Below are positions 44,248-52,283 of a stretch of 64,000 nt of DNA, piece after piece. Made by a program: the position numbers and the translations under genes. The notes beneath the pieces were generated by a model that was not told the origin of the DNA, ran no database searches, and worked only from the letters and a program-made list of their open reading frames with translations. Where the stretch lies: positions 26,775 through 90,774 of the forward strand of contig CASENS010000006.1 of assembly GCA_949289345.1 (NCBI GenBank), written 5' to 3'. The first letter of the stretch is position 1. Each line of letters opens with the position of its first letter. The stretch is from an uncultured Bacteroides sp. Lineage in GTDB: Bacteria > Bacteroidota > Bacteroidia > Bacteroidales > Bacteroidaceae.

Positions 44248-46785
44248 TCATCTCTCTACCGGAAATACATAGAAATTACGCTTCGGATTGAAATCCAGCA
44301 TCCATTGGTCTACCACGACATGTGCATCAAGTGCCGTAATGGTCAGCGTGTGACGTCCGGCTCCCAGCATATGGAACGTTTCCTTCACAGCTTGGCCACG
44401 CAACACGTTCTTTTTCCATACATCCGTGCGACCAATCTCACGGAACGAAACTACACGAGGCGTTTCACCATCTATACTCACACTGAAACGGATATCGCCC
44501 TTGTCATTCGGTTGTGTAGGAATAACGGCTGTGCGCAAGACAGTTTCTCCCTCCCAAGAGCAATCAAACTCATAGGTCAGTACCCCACCTTTGGGTAATG
44601 CTACAGCATTCATGCTGTGACCCAACGACTGTATGACAGTGGCTCCCTGCGTAGCTTTTGCATAGTCACAGGCATTCTTAGCCAGACATCGGTCTGTCTT
44701 AATCAGATGTTCACCTAATGGGCGGGATGTTTTGTCTGCATATTGTTCTATTTCTCTCTCCGTCAGCCCTATTGGCAACGTTGGCGGGAAGAACACATAC
44801 AAATCGCGCGGGTTGTAACACATGGAGTGACGCCAACGCCCGCCAGCCATGCAGTTATTGTAGTAATCTGTCAATGTACGTATCTCTTGATATGCCTTCC
44901 AACTGTTAGCACAGGCCCGAAGCATCGCTTCATCACGTTTCCAAAGCGTTTCATCGCATTGTCCCATAGCGTACGAGCGCGCTCGCTGGGCTTCCAGCAT
45001 TTTGACACTCATGGCCGATGCCGCTAATACCTGATATTTGACGTGCGAATAGAAAGCATCACGCAGACGAGGCTCAATAAACGGTTCCACGGCTTCCACC
45101 GTTTGCTTAACAGCCTCAAAATCTTCCAGATAGAGGTCCAATTCACCTCCAAAAGCTGTTAGGCTGAACTCAGTATCAATGACCTGCGAACGTCCGCGCG
45201 GATAACGTTTCTTATCCAATTCTACCTGTGTCCACCCCATGAACTCGGACTTGCGAATTGTGCACAGTCTATAGTACTCCAGCATGGCAGGCAGCAGTTT
45301 CTTGCCTGCCTTCTCTCCGAATTCCCTGCAAAGCCAACGTTCCAAGTGAGCGTTTATCGTAGAAGGTGTCACGCAGTCTATGTTCCAAGCCAAGTCAAGA
45401 AACAGTTCTAAATCGTATGCGGCAGTTTTTAAGTCGTGCACGTTGACAATCCAAATCCGACGCGCATAATGGTCGTAAGTCTGCTTCATCTCGTTGTAAA
45501 TCAGTCCAGGTTGCGTAGTACATAGCCACATGTAATCGTGCGGACGTCCCCAGTAACTCAAGTGATAATATACACCTGCCCCACCACTACGTTGTTGCTG
45601 GATGGAGTCGCTCAAGCGTGTCATGTAGCCGTAATTGTCGTCACACCACATCAATGTCACGTCATCCGGTACTTGCAATCCATTCTCCATAATCTCCAAT
45701 ACTTCCTTATAGGGAACAAAACTTTGAGGAATACTTTTCACATCCTTGTCCACATACTTGGCAAGCAGACGGCGTTGGTCGTCAATGACCTGTTGCAAAG
45801 CCCGGGTCTTCTCTTCCAAAGTCTTCACGCCTTCCATGGAGCCGTCGTGTATGCCCCGCATACCAATAGTATAAATGTTTTCATACGGAGCGGCCTCTCT
45901 CAGACGTTCCACCCAATAGGCTTGCACGGAGTCCCGGTTTGTCATGTAGTTGTAATCGCCTCTCCGCTCCACATCCCATTCGCCTACATTGTTGCGCATC
46001 AACGGTTCGCAGTGTGATGTTCCGATGACTATTCCACATGAGTCCGCCACTTCCTTAGCACCAGGTACAAAGTAGAAAGGTGTTGTGATGCCATGCATAC
46101 CTGGCCAAATCATATTCGCACGCAAGCGGAGCAACAGCTTAAAGATTTCTTTATACGTCCGGGATCCTATGCGGCCTTTGATGGGATTGGGTTCAAAAGT
46201 CTTCCAACTCCAAGGTTGCAGGCTCCAGTCCTCATCATTAAGAAAAATACCACGGTATTCCACCGAGGGACTCTGTAACGTACAGTAATTATCATCAAGC
46301 GTCAAACGTTTTTTCCGCTCCGGTACGACATCGCTCCACCATACCCAAGGAGAGACGCCAGCCAAACGAGACATTTCCAAAACAGCGTATGCCGTTCCAC
46401 GTCCATCGCTCCCCACCGCATACAGCTGGCAGCGGCCACCATTGTTTCCTACCATCAGACAAAAGCCGTCACGCTTTGTACTCAGCTCCGCAACAGGAAC
46501 ACCCGCCCGCTCCAATTCACGTTTCAAACTTTTATTAGCCTTATCCAATTGGACTATCCGGATAGCGGACTGTTCAGCGGGAACCGCTTGCGGACGCAAA
46601 CCAGTAACTTGCGCCAAGTCATCGGCAAACATTTCAAGAGCAACATGCACCACTGGCGATACATTCCGTTGCTGAAGATGATAGTTCACAGCATCTCTAC
46701 CGTTGTACCACACAAATTCACCTGCCTGCACTGCACGGAAGCCAACTAACGCGAGAAGAAGAAATAAACAACGTATATCCATCAT
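44248..46785 (-). CDS. GH115 alpha-glucuronidase
   Basis: 845 residues. Signal peptide MMDIRCLFLLLALVGFRAVQA. GH115 enzymes remove (4-O-methyl-)glucuronic acid from xylan or arabinogalactan. Family-typical stretches: YRGIFLNDEDWSLQPWSWKTFEP, LLRLRANMIWPGMHGITTPFY, GIVIGTSHCEPLMRNNVGEWD, VTLMWCDDNYGYMTRLSD and GVYYHLSYWGRPHDYMWL, with a C-terminal beta domain. Its partner is a GH2 enzyme, so an arabinogalactan or related glucuronic-acid-capped galactan is a reasonable substrate; xylan is the alternative. Start at the first of two adjacent Met codons (46785 or 46782). Confidence 0.92.
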   Translation of the reverse strand: MMDIRCLFLLLALVGFRAVQAGEFVWYNGRDAVNYHLQQRNVSPVVHVALEMFADDLAQVTGLRPQAVPAEQSAIRIVQLDKANKSLKRELERAGVPVAELSTKRDGFCLMVGNNGGRCQLYAVGSDGRGTAYAVLEMSRLAGVSPWVWWSDVVPERKKRLTLDDNYCTLQSPSVEYRGIFLNDEDWSLQPWSWKTFEPNPIKGRIGSRTYKEIFKLLLRLRANMIWPGMHGITTPFYFVPGAKEVADSCGIVIGTSHCEPLMRNNVGEWDVERRGDYNYMTNRDSVQAYWVERLREAAPYENIYTIGMRGIHDGSMEGVKTLEEKTRALQQVIDDQRRLLAKYVDKDVKSIPQSFVPYKEVLEIMENGLQVPDDVTLMWCDDNYGYMTRLSDSIQQQRSGGAGVYYHLSYWGRPHDYMWLCTTQPGLIYNEMKQTYDHYARRIWIVNVHDLKTAAYDLELFLDLAWNIDCVTPSTINAHLERWLCREFGEKAGKKLLPAMLEYYRLCTIRKSEFMGWTQVELDKKRYPRGRSQVIDTEFSLTAFGGELDLYLEDFEAVKQTVEAVEPFIEPRLRDAFYSHVKYQVLAASAMSVKMLEAQRARSYAMGQCDETLWKRDEAMLRACANSWKAYQEIRTLTDYYNNCMAGGRWRHSMCYNPRDLYVFFPPTLPIGLTEREIEQYADKTSRPLGEHLIKTDRCLAKNACDYAKATQGATVIQSLGHSMNAVALPKGGVLTYEFDCSWEGETVLRTAVIPTQPNDKGDIRFSVSIDGETPRVVSFREIGRTDVWKKNVLRGQAVKETFHMLGAGRHTLTITALDAHVVVDQWMLDFNPKRNFYVFPVER

Positions 46786-46873
46786 ATTATGTACAATATA
46801 AAATAATCATTCCGTGTATTAATGTAATTAATCCATTTATCATTTCACCAGTTTTAAAGGATAGACTTGCGTA

Positions 46874-46881
46874 CAAATTTA
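46874..46881 (-). promoter_or_regulatory. Candidate internal -7 box upstream of GH115
   Basis: The minus strand reads TAAATTTG, 89 bp upstream of GH115 and 21 bp past the stop of the susC-susD remnant. It could let GH115 and GH2 be expressed apart from the remnant. Confidence 0.38.
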
Positions 46882-46901
46882 ATAAAAAAATCATATACTC
46901 A

Positions 46902-47330
46902 TCAATATCCCGGATTCTGGTCTTCCGCTGTAAGCAGTTCATTTGCGTCAATAGCTGCTTGAGGAATAGGACGGAACAGTTTCTCACCAATAACTTGGGC
47001 AGCCCGGCCTCTGATTTGTGGATTATACAAATTGTTGTTTTGGTAACCGATAAAACTGATTTGCAGAACGGTACCTTCGGGCACATTGGACAGCACGAAA
47101 TTGCCATCAATGTCCGTGATGCATCCGTTACCGCTACCTTTCGCAACAATGCTGGCGCCGATGATGGGTTCGCCATATGTGTCTTTCACTGTACCTCGCA
47201 CGGCATTCATTTGTTGAACCACCTGCAATAAGGTAAACTCAGGATGTGCATGCGACTGCCACATGGGAAATGATGTGCATGCCATGACCATACATAATAG
47301 TCGGAAATTCTTTTTCAACCTGTTTTCCAT
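46902..47330 (-). pseudogene. susC-susD fusion remnant: SusC N-terminus joined in frame to SusD C-terminus
   Basis: 142 codons. Residues 1 to about 97 are the start of a SusC-type TonB-dependent receptor: a signal peptide ending near SHA, then a carboxypeptidase-regulatory-like (CNA-B-like) domain, AVRGTVKDTYGEPIIGASIV, GCITDIDGNFVLSNVPEG and LQISFIGYQ. From about residue 98 the sequence no longer resembles SusC, and the end, LFRPIPQAAIDANELL followed by DQNPGY-stop, is the classic SusD carboxy terminus. The plug, barrel and almost all of SusD are missing. Best explained by an in-frame deletion of about 4-5 kb across a susC-susD pair, sparing the promoter region. Translation as a short non-functional protein is possible. 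A misassembly is the main alternative. Confidence 0.82.
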
Positions 47331-47370
47331 TATTAAATAGTTTTAAGTCAGACAATAAGTTTAACGCTGA

Positions 47371-47378
47371 CAAAACTA
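47371..47378 (-). promoter_or_regulatory. Candidate -7 box of the susC-susD/GH115/GH2 operon
   Basis: The minus strand reads TAGTTTTG, 41 bp upstream of the remnant start and about 42 bp downstream of the 14-bp inverted repeat. Confidence 0.45.
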
Positions 47379-47419
47379 TAAGAACGCAGGCTGAAAGGAG
47401 GGAAAGCATCTTCCGGACA

Positions 47420-47463
47420 GGTGGAATTATGTTCCACCCTCCTTTTCCGAACATAATTCCACC
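47420..47463. promoter_or_regulatory. 14-bp inverted repeat at the end of the regulator gene, possible operator
   Basis: Perfect arms GGTGGAATTATGTT (47420-47433) and AACATAATTCCACC (47450-47463) with a 16-nt spacer. The left arm also forms a smaller palindrome, GGTGGAA-TTATG-TTCCACC (47420-47438). It overlaps the last 12 codons of the regulator gene and its stop, and lies just upstream of the candidate PUL promoter, where an AraC-type regulator would bind. It could instead act as a terminator hairpin. Confidence 0.55.
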
Positions 47464-50327
47464 TCTCTTGAAGCAAAATTCTTCGCCTCTGATGGATATA
47501 CACCAAACTCTTTTTTAAAACAGTTCGAGAAATATTTCGGATCATTAAAGCCCACTCTATAGGCCAGGTCAGAAATACGGATAGCGGGATTCTCTTCAAT
47601 CAACCGACGGGCAGCCTTCAGACGGACACTCCGGACAAAGCCGGTAGCATTCAGCCCGGTCAAGGCCTTTAGTCGGGTATGGAGTGTAGTGCGACTTGTA
47701 CCGAGTTCTTCTACCAAGCAGGGAATGCCGAAATCGGAATCATCCAAATGATTGTTGACGCAATCTACAGCTCTCTGTAAAAACACTTCATCCGCATCCG
47801 TATATTCCGGAGCCACGATTTCAATGGCCGTATGCTTTTCATTCCTTTTCCTGCCCAGCTGCTTCAGCATCCGCTTATACAATTCCGGCAAAGACAAAAA
47901 CAAAGCCAACCGACGGAGTCCATCCAAAATAAAACCGGAAGTGACAAGCGCACCTATAATATAAATAAGGTATGCCCATCCCGTAGCCCAGAAAGGCGGT
48001 TCCACCACAACGTCCAATGTATGTACATCGCTCCACTCACCATTTGCATTCGCAGCACGCAACTCGAAAGTATATGTACCCGACGGGATACGTGTATAAT
48101 GAGCCGTACGCACCCCCGCATCCGTATAATGCCAGTCCTCTTCCAATCCCTTCAACCGATAAGCATACCGATTTTGCCGTGAATGGTTGTACGTCAGCAT
48201 AGCAAACTGAAAACCGAAATTTGTATGATTGGCAGGAATCTGCAATGTAGAAGTAAAATCCGGCATATAGGGACTCATCCGTTCACGTTCTTCTTTCCCG
48301 TATTGCTCCCATGACAAGCCGTCTACCTGTATGTCCGTAATACGCGGCATCAAATTCACAGCCGTCTCCTCAACCGCCGCAGGATCGAACATAACGACCC
48401 CACGGCTACACCCGAAATACAAATTCCCGTCTTTGGAATAGGAAGCCCGTGGATTAAAGAAATTGTCGGGCAACCCATCTGCTACAGAAAACGTACGCAC
48501 CCGTCCTTTTTTCTCCCCCGTAACGGTTAATCTTGCCAAGCCACAATTAGTTCCTAACCAAAGGTTTCCAAAGCCGTCTTCTTCGATACTCCCCACCATG
48601 TCGCCGGGTAAATTATACCGATGATGCACCGACTCAAAACAATCCGTGCGTGCATTATACAAGCATAATCCGCCACCCTCCGTACCAACCCATATTCGTC
48701 CGACACGGTCGATAAAGAAGCATAAAGGAAGATTGACCGGCAGCTTATAACTTTTACCGCGTAAATCATCGGGCATTTCCAGATTACCGCTCACATGAAC
48801 AACCTCTCCCTCGCCGGTAGCCATCCAAAGTGAAGTATCATTTTCTATGACAAGATTGGTAATCTCGCCCGTAGGTATTCCTTTTGATTTCCAAGTATTT
48901 CCAAACACGCACTCCCTTCCGTCCCGATAGCGAACGCCTAACCCTTTGTAACTTCCTATCCACCAGTTTCCCTTACGGTCTTCACGAACGGCAAACACCA
49001 AATTGGACGGAATAAAACCACATCCTGCGTTTTTATACTGACGTACCATGTGCCCATCTTGGTACGCAATGAGTCCTTCGTCTTGTATCGCCAACAATAC
49101 TTCGTTAGTCGAATGACTATAGACTATATCTCGTGGGCGACGGGCAGAAAAGAATGTACGCCTTTCCGCATCCCGCATGTACCCCACGCCTCGGTTTCCC
49201 CCAGTCCACAATCCACCGGTTCCGTCCACAAGCATCATGTTTACTTGACTCTCAGAACCTATAGTCTGAAATGTTTTAAGACGCATGTCGGCATAAAAGA
49301 CTCCGGTTCCTTCACTGCCCAACCACATCAAGCCGTTCGTATCCCGCAAAACAGAAGTTATCTCACGAACCGGCAGTCTGTGTTCCGCAGCGTGTGCACC
49401 ATTATAATTTATAAAATATCCCTCATTGTCAAGTGGCATAACACTCAATCCGCCACGTGTACCAATCCAGAGAGAAGCAGTCTGCAAATCCTCATGAACA
49501 GCCTGCACATAATCCGAAGCAAGCGAAGCAGATACCCCTGACTTATGTCTGAAATTCGTCACTTCCATTCCACGCAGGTCAGAAGTAAACCGGACCTTGA
49601 ACAAACCATCCCCGTTGGTGCCAACCCACAACGTCCCGCGCGTATCACGAAACAGGCTCAAGACCGATTTCAAATCATCGTTCCGCCCATAACTTATAAA
49701 TTCATTGTTCTCTACACGCAGTCTCAGCAAGCCCCTATTCCAGGTTCCTATCAGCACATCTCCATTTTCATCTTCCAGCAAAGCCTGTATATTCTCTCCC
49801 ACAGGTATGTCGCCTTTACTGTTTCGAGCGGTCATCAGCACAAGCGAGTCCCCCGCTTCGTCATAATAAGCCACCCCTCGTATGCTGCCCAAATAAACCC
49901 GCCCCGTATGGGTTACCAGTATATTGTTCGTCCGTTGCTTACTGACACCTTCCAACGTCATCGCCCGGACATTTCCCGTACGTTTATCCATGACACAAGC
50001 ACCTTCGTGCGTACCTATCCACAACTGACGGGAGGTATCCTCGGCCACACAAATCACATTGTTACTCGGCAAACGTCCCGGTGTATACAAATTCGACTTC
50101 AAAGTCCGGATGCCATACCCGTCATACCGAGACAAACCATATGCGGTAGCTATCCATATATAACCGTCCCGATCCTGATACACTTGCTTCACCACATTAT
50201 TGGGCAAGCCTTCGGGAGTGGCGAACCGCTCAAAACAAATCCGGTCAAGACGGGCGTCCGCCTCCATCTCTTTAGGAAAGAAAAGCAGACACAACAAAAC
50301 ACCTATATATTTATACAACCTATTCAT
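47427..50327 (-). CDS. Propeller-Y_Y_Y-AraC membrane regulator lacking kinase and receiver domains (HTCS-like)
   Basis: 966 residues. Signal peptide, then about 12-14 regulator propeller repeats forming two beta-propellers (W-I-G/A-T signatures such as DGYIWIATAYGLSRY, RQLWIGTHEGA, GTLWVGTNGDGLF, GRIWVGTEGGGLCLY), a Y_Y_Y domain (NRYAYRLKGLEEDWHYTD), one transmembrane helix at about residues 784-804, a 40-residue linker and an AraC-type helix-turn-helix (about 845-950, VGFNDPKYFSNCFKKEFGVYPSEA). No HisKA H-box, ATPase N/G boxes or receiver Asp region lies between helix and DNA-binding domain, unlike classic HTCS proteins of ~1300-1400 residues. It probably senses a periplasmic oligosaccharide and controls the adjacent PUL. 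The start at 50327 lies below the -7 box at 50350-50357. Confidence 0.88.
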   Translation of the reverse strand: MNRLYKYIGVLLCLLFFPKEMEADARLDRICFERFATPEGLPNNVVKQVYQDRDGYIWIATAYGLSRYDGYGIRTLKSNLYTPGRLPSNNVICVAEDTSRQLWIGTHEGACVMDKRTGNVRAMTLEGVSKQRTNNILVTHTGRVYLGSIRGVAYYDEAGDSLVLMTARNSKGDIPVGENIQALLEDENGDVLIGTWNRGLLRLRVENNEFISYGRNDDLKSVLSLFRDTRGTLWVGTNGDGLFKVRFTSDLRGMEVTNFRHKSGVSASLASDYVQAVHEDLQTASLWIGTRGGLSVMPLDNEGYFINYNGAHAAEHRLPVREITSVLRDTNGLMWLGSEGTGVFYADMRLKTFQTIGSESQVNMMLVDGTGGLWTGGNRGVGYMRDAERRTFFSARRPRDIVYSHSTNEVLLAIQDEGLIAYQDGHMVRQYKNAGCGFIPSNLVFAVREDRKGNWWIGSYKGLGVRYRDGRECVFGNTWKSKGIPTGEITNLVIENDTSLWMATGEGEVVHVSGNLEMPDDLRGKSYKLPVNLPLCFFIDRVGRIWVGTEGGGLCLYNARTDCFESVHHRYNLPGDMVGSIEEDGFGNLWLGTNCGLARLTVTGEKKGRVRTFSVADGLPDNFFNPRASYSKDGNLYFGCSRGVVMFDPAAVEETAVNLMPRITDIQVDGLSWEQYGKEERERMSPYMPDFTSTLQIPANHTNFGFQFAMLTYNHSRQNRYAYRLKGLEEDWHYTDAGVRTAHYTRIPSGTYTFELRAANANGEWSDVHTLDVVVEPPFWATGWAYLIYIIGALVTSGFILDGLRRLALFLSLPELYKRMLKQLGRKRNEKHTAIEIVAPEYTDADEVFLQRAVDCVNNHLDDSDFGIPCLVEELGTSRTTLHTRLKALTGLNATGFVRSVRLKAARRLIEENPAIRISDLAYRVGFNDPKYFSNCFKKEFGVYPSEAKNFASREVELCSEKEGGT

Positions 50328-50349
50328 CACAGCACAACAAAAAGGAATA

Positions 50350-50357
50350 CAAATATA
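50350..50357 (-). promoter_or_regulatory. Candidate -7 box of the propeller regulator
   Basis: The minus strand reads TATATTTG, 23 bp upstream of the start, which rules out the longer in-frame start at 50381. Confidence 0.48.
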
Positions 50358-50398
50358 CGAAATATAGCGGACATTTCCCAATTTCCAAACTTAGCTGA

Positions 50399-50502
50399 CT
50401 GCCATTGGTTATCCACCCAAGCATCATTGGATACTTTGCCGTTTATCCAACGATACTCCACCAGTTATCCTTGGTTACTTTTACAACCGGGCTTTCGGCC
50501 TG
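50399..50502 (+). repeat. Dispersed 104-bp intergenic repeat, copy D
   Basis: Gap-free match to copies A, B and C. It lies between the regulator start and the gdhA terminator, upstream of the regulator promoter. The third unit has TTGGTTACTT instead of TTGGATACTT. Confidence 0.82.
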
Positions 50503-50541
50503 TTTCTGCACATAAATAGGACACCCCAAATGTACAATTAC

Positions 50542-50586
50542 AAAAAAACGGGAAGCGAGCGCATCGCATTTCGACGCCCCCGCTTC
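50542..50586 (-). terminator. Terminator after gdhA
   Basis: The minus strand forms a 16-position stem (15 paired, with G-U) whose outer arms are GGAAGCG and CGCTTCC, with a loop of 4-5 nt, then CG and seven T. It lies 40 bp past the gdhA stop. Confidence 0.75.
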
Positions 50587-50625
50587 CTTACTAAATTATT
50601 TTATGACTATGGCTTTATTTATTTA

Positions 50626-51963
50626 TCACACAATCCCTTGTGCCATCATGGCTTTAGCCACCTTCATGAAACCTGCGACATTGGCACCCTTCACATAGTT
50701 AACGTAACCGTCAGGTTCCATACCATACTTCACGCAGTTTTCGTGGATATTCTCCATGATGTAATGCAATTTCTGGTCTACCTCTTCCGCACTCCATGAC
50801 AAACGTTCGGAGTTCTGTGTCATTTCCAAACCTGATACGGACACGCCACCGGCATTGGCTGCCTTACCTGGAGCATACAATATCTTGGCATCCTGGAAGA
50901 CGCGGATAGCTTCGGGAGTAGAAGGCATGTTAGCACCTTCGGATACGGCAATAACACCGTTTGCCACCAATTTACGCGCATCGTCACCATTGATTTCATT
51001 CTGCGTGGCCGAAGGCAATGCGATATCGGCTTTTTCTCCCCAAGGACGGGCTCCTTCTACATATTTCACTCCCGGATATTGCTCGGCATATTCACGAATA
51101 CGGCCACGGTAGAGGTTCTTCAATTCCATGATGTAATCCAGTTTCTCGCGGTCAATTCCGTCCGGATCGTAAACATAGCCATCAGAATCCGACATAGTGA
51201 GTACTTTTCCGCCCAATTGCAACACTTTCTCCGCTGTATATTGAGCCACATTACCCGCACCAGAGATAAGGACGGTCTTGCCTTTGAGGTCCATGCCTTT
51301 TGTTTTCAACATTTCCATCAAGAAATAGACATTGCCGTAACCGGTAGCTTCAGGACGGATCAGCGAACCGCCAAATTCCTGTCCCTTACCTGTCAATACA
51401 CCGGAGAACTCACGAGTCAGTTTCTTGTACATGCCGAACATGTAGCCCACTTCGCGTCCGCCTACACCGATGTCACCGGCAGGAACATCTATGTCCGGAC
51501 CGATGTGGCGACCCAACTCCAACATGAAAGCCTGGCAGAAGCGCATAACTTCGGCGTTGCTCTTACCACGCGGAGAAAAGTCCGAACCACCTTTGCCACC
51601 ACCCATAGGAAGTGTAGTCAATGAATTTTTGAACGTCTGCTCAAAGGCCAAGAATTTCAATATGCCCAAATTGACCGACGCATGGAAACGGATGCCTCCT
51701 TTATAAGGACCAATGGCATTGTTATGTTGCACACGGTAGCCCATATTGGTCTGTACATTGCCTTTGTCGTCTACCCATGTCACACGGAACTGATACACAC
51801 GATCGGGGATACACAGGCGTTCAATCAAGTTTACCTTATCAAATTCAGGATGCTTGTTGTACTCCTCTTCAATAGTAGAGAGCACTTCCTCTACTGCCTG
51901 ATGATACTCCGGTTCGTTAGGGAACCTTCTTTTCAAATCTTCTAATACCTTAGCTGCATTCAT
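50626..51963 (-). CDS. gdhA: NADP-specific glutamate dehydrogenase
   Basis: 445 residues, the normal hexameric form. It makes glutamate from 2-oxoglutarate and ammonia. Motifs: GYRVQHNNAIGPYKGGIRFH, catalytic Lys in LTTLPMGGGKGGSDFSPRGKS, the signature DIDVPAGDIGVGGREVGYMFG with catalytic Asp, the Rossmann motif ISGAGNVAQYTAEK (GxGNVA) and NAGGVSVSGLEMTQN. The residue after the Rossmann beta2 strand is TMSDSDG (Ser/Asp), as in NADP-preferring enzymes. Its own promoter and terminator make it a single-gene unit. Confidence 0.95.
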   Translation of the reverse strand: MNAAKVLEDLKRRFPNEPEYHQAVEEVLSTIEEEYNKHPEFDKVNLIERLCIPDRVYQFRVTWVDDKGNVQTNMGYRVQHNNAIGPYKGGIRFHASVNLGILKFLAFEQTFKNSLTTLPMGGGKGGSDFSPRGKSNAEVMRFCQAFMLELGRHIGPDIDVPAGDIGVGGREVGYMFGMYKKLTREFSGVLTGKGQEFGGSLIRPEATGYGNVYFLMEMLKTKGMDLKGKTVLISGAGNVAQYTAEKVLQLGGKVLTMSDSDGYVYDPDGIDREKLDYIMELKNLYRGRIREYAEQYPGVKYVEGARPWGEKADIALPSATQNEINGDDARKLVANGVIAVSEGANMPSTPEAIRVFQDAKILYAPGKAANAGGVSVSGLEMTQNSERLSWSAEEVDQKLHYIMENIHENCVKYGMEPDGYVNYVKGANVAGFMKVAKAMMAQGIV

Positions 51964-52001
51964 AATCTTTGTTTTTAGTTGTTGTTATTCACTTGCGGTT
52001 G

Positions 52002-52032
52002 CAAAAGTATATATAAAAATGATACAAACAAA
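52002..52032 (-). promoter_or_regulatory. Promoter of gdhA
   Basis: The minus strand has TTTG (52029-52032), a 19-nt spacer and TACTTTTG (52002-52009), 39 bp upstream of the gdhA start. Confidence 0.62.
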
Positions 52033-52044
52033 CATTTTTAAAAG

Positions 52045-52088
52045 AAAAAGCTGAATAAAACATCATTTTGTTGTTTTATTCAGCTTTT
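52045..52088 (-). terminator. Terminator after the maeB transcript
   Basis: Perfect 16-bp stem (AAAAGCTGAATAAAAC with GTTTTATTCAGCTTTT) and an 11-nt loop, followed by T-rich sequence on the minus strand. It separates the 58-residue ORF from the gdhA promoter. Confidence 0.78.
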
Positions 52089-52106
52089 AATGGAAAAAAG
52101 TCACTG

Positions 52107-52283
52107 TCATTTCCGCTTTTTAAGGGATTGGATGACTGGAATGAAGACCAAAGCAGCCGATAACAGCAGCATAATGACGGTCATGCCATCAATCCGTTCA
52201 CTATATACCAATATATAATAGCACAACAACACCCATAAGAGTGTGATACATACTATTTGTGACTTAGAAAGCGGTTTTCTCAT
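52107..52283 (-). CDS. Small two-helix membrane protein, 58 residues
   Basis: Too short for most ORF filters. It begins MRKPLSKSQIVCITLLW and ends VIQSLKKRK. There are two hydrophobic stretches (about residues 10-27 and 34-51) with a short polar turn (SERIDG) between, and basic ends, so a small inner-membrane hairpin protein is likely. Its ATG overlaps the stop of the maeB reading frame (ATGA, 52280-52283), the usual sign of translational coupling, and a strong terminator follows 19 bp after its stop. I do not recognise the family. If ribosomes no longer reach the maeB end because of the frameshift, its translation may have dropped. Confidence 0.62.
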   Translation of the reverse strand: MRKPLSKSQIVCITLLWVLLCYYILVYSERIDGMTVIMLLLSAALVFIPVIQSLKKRK

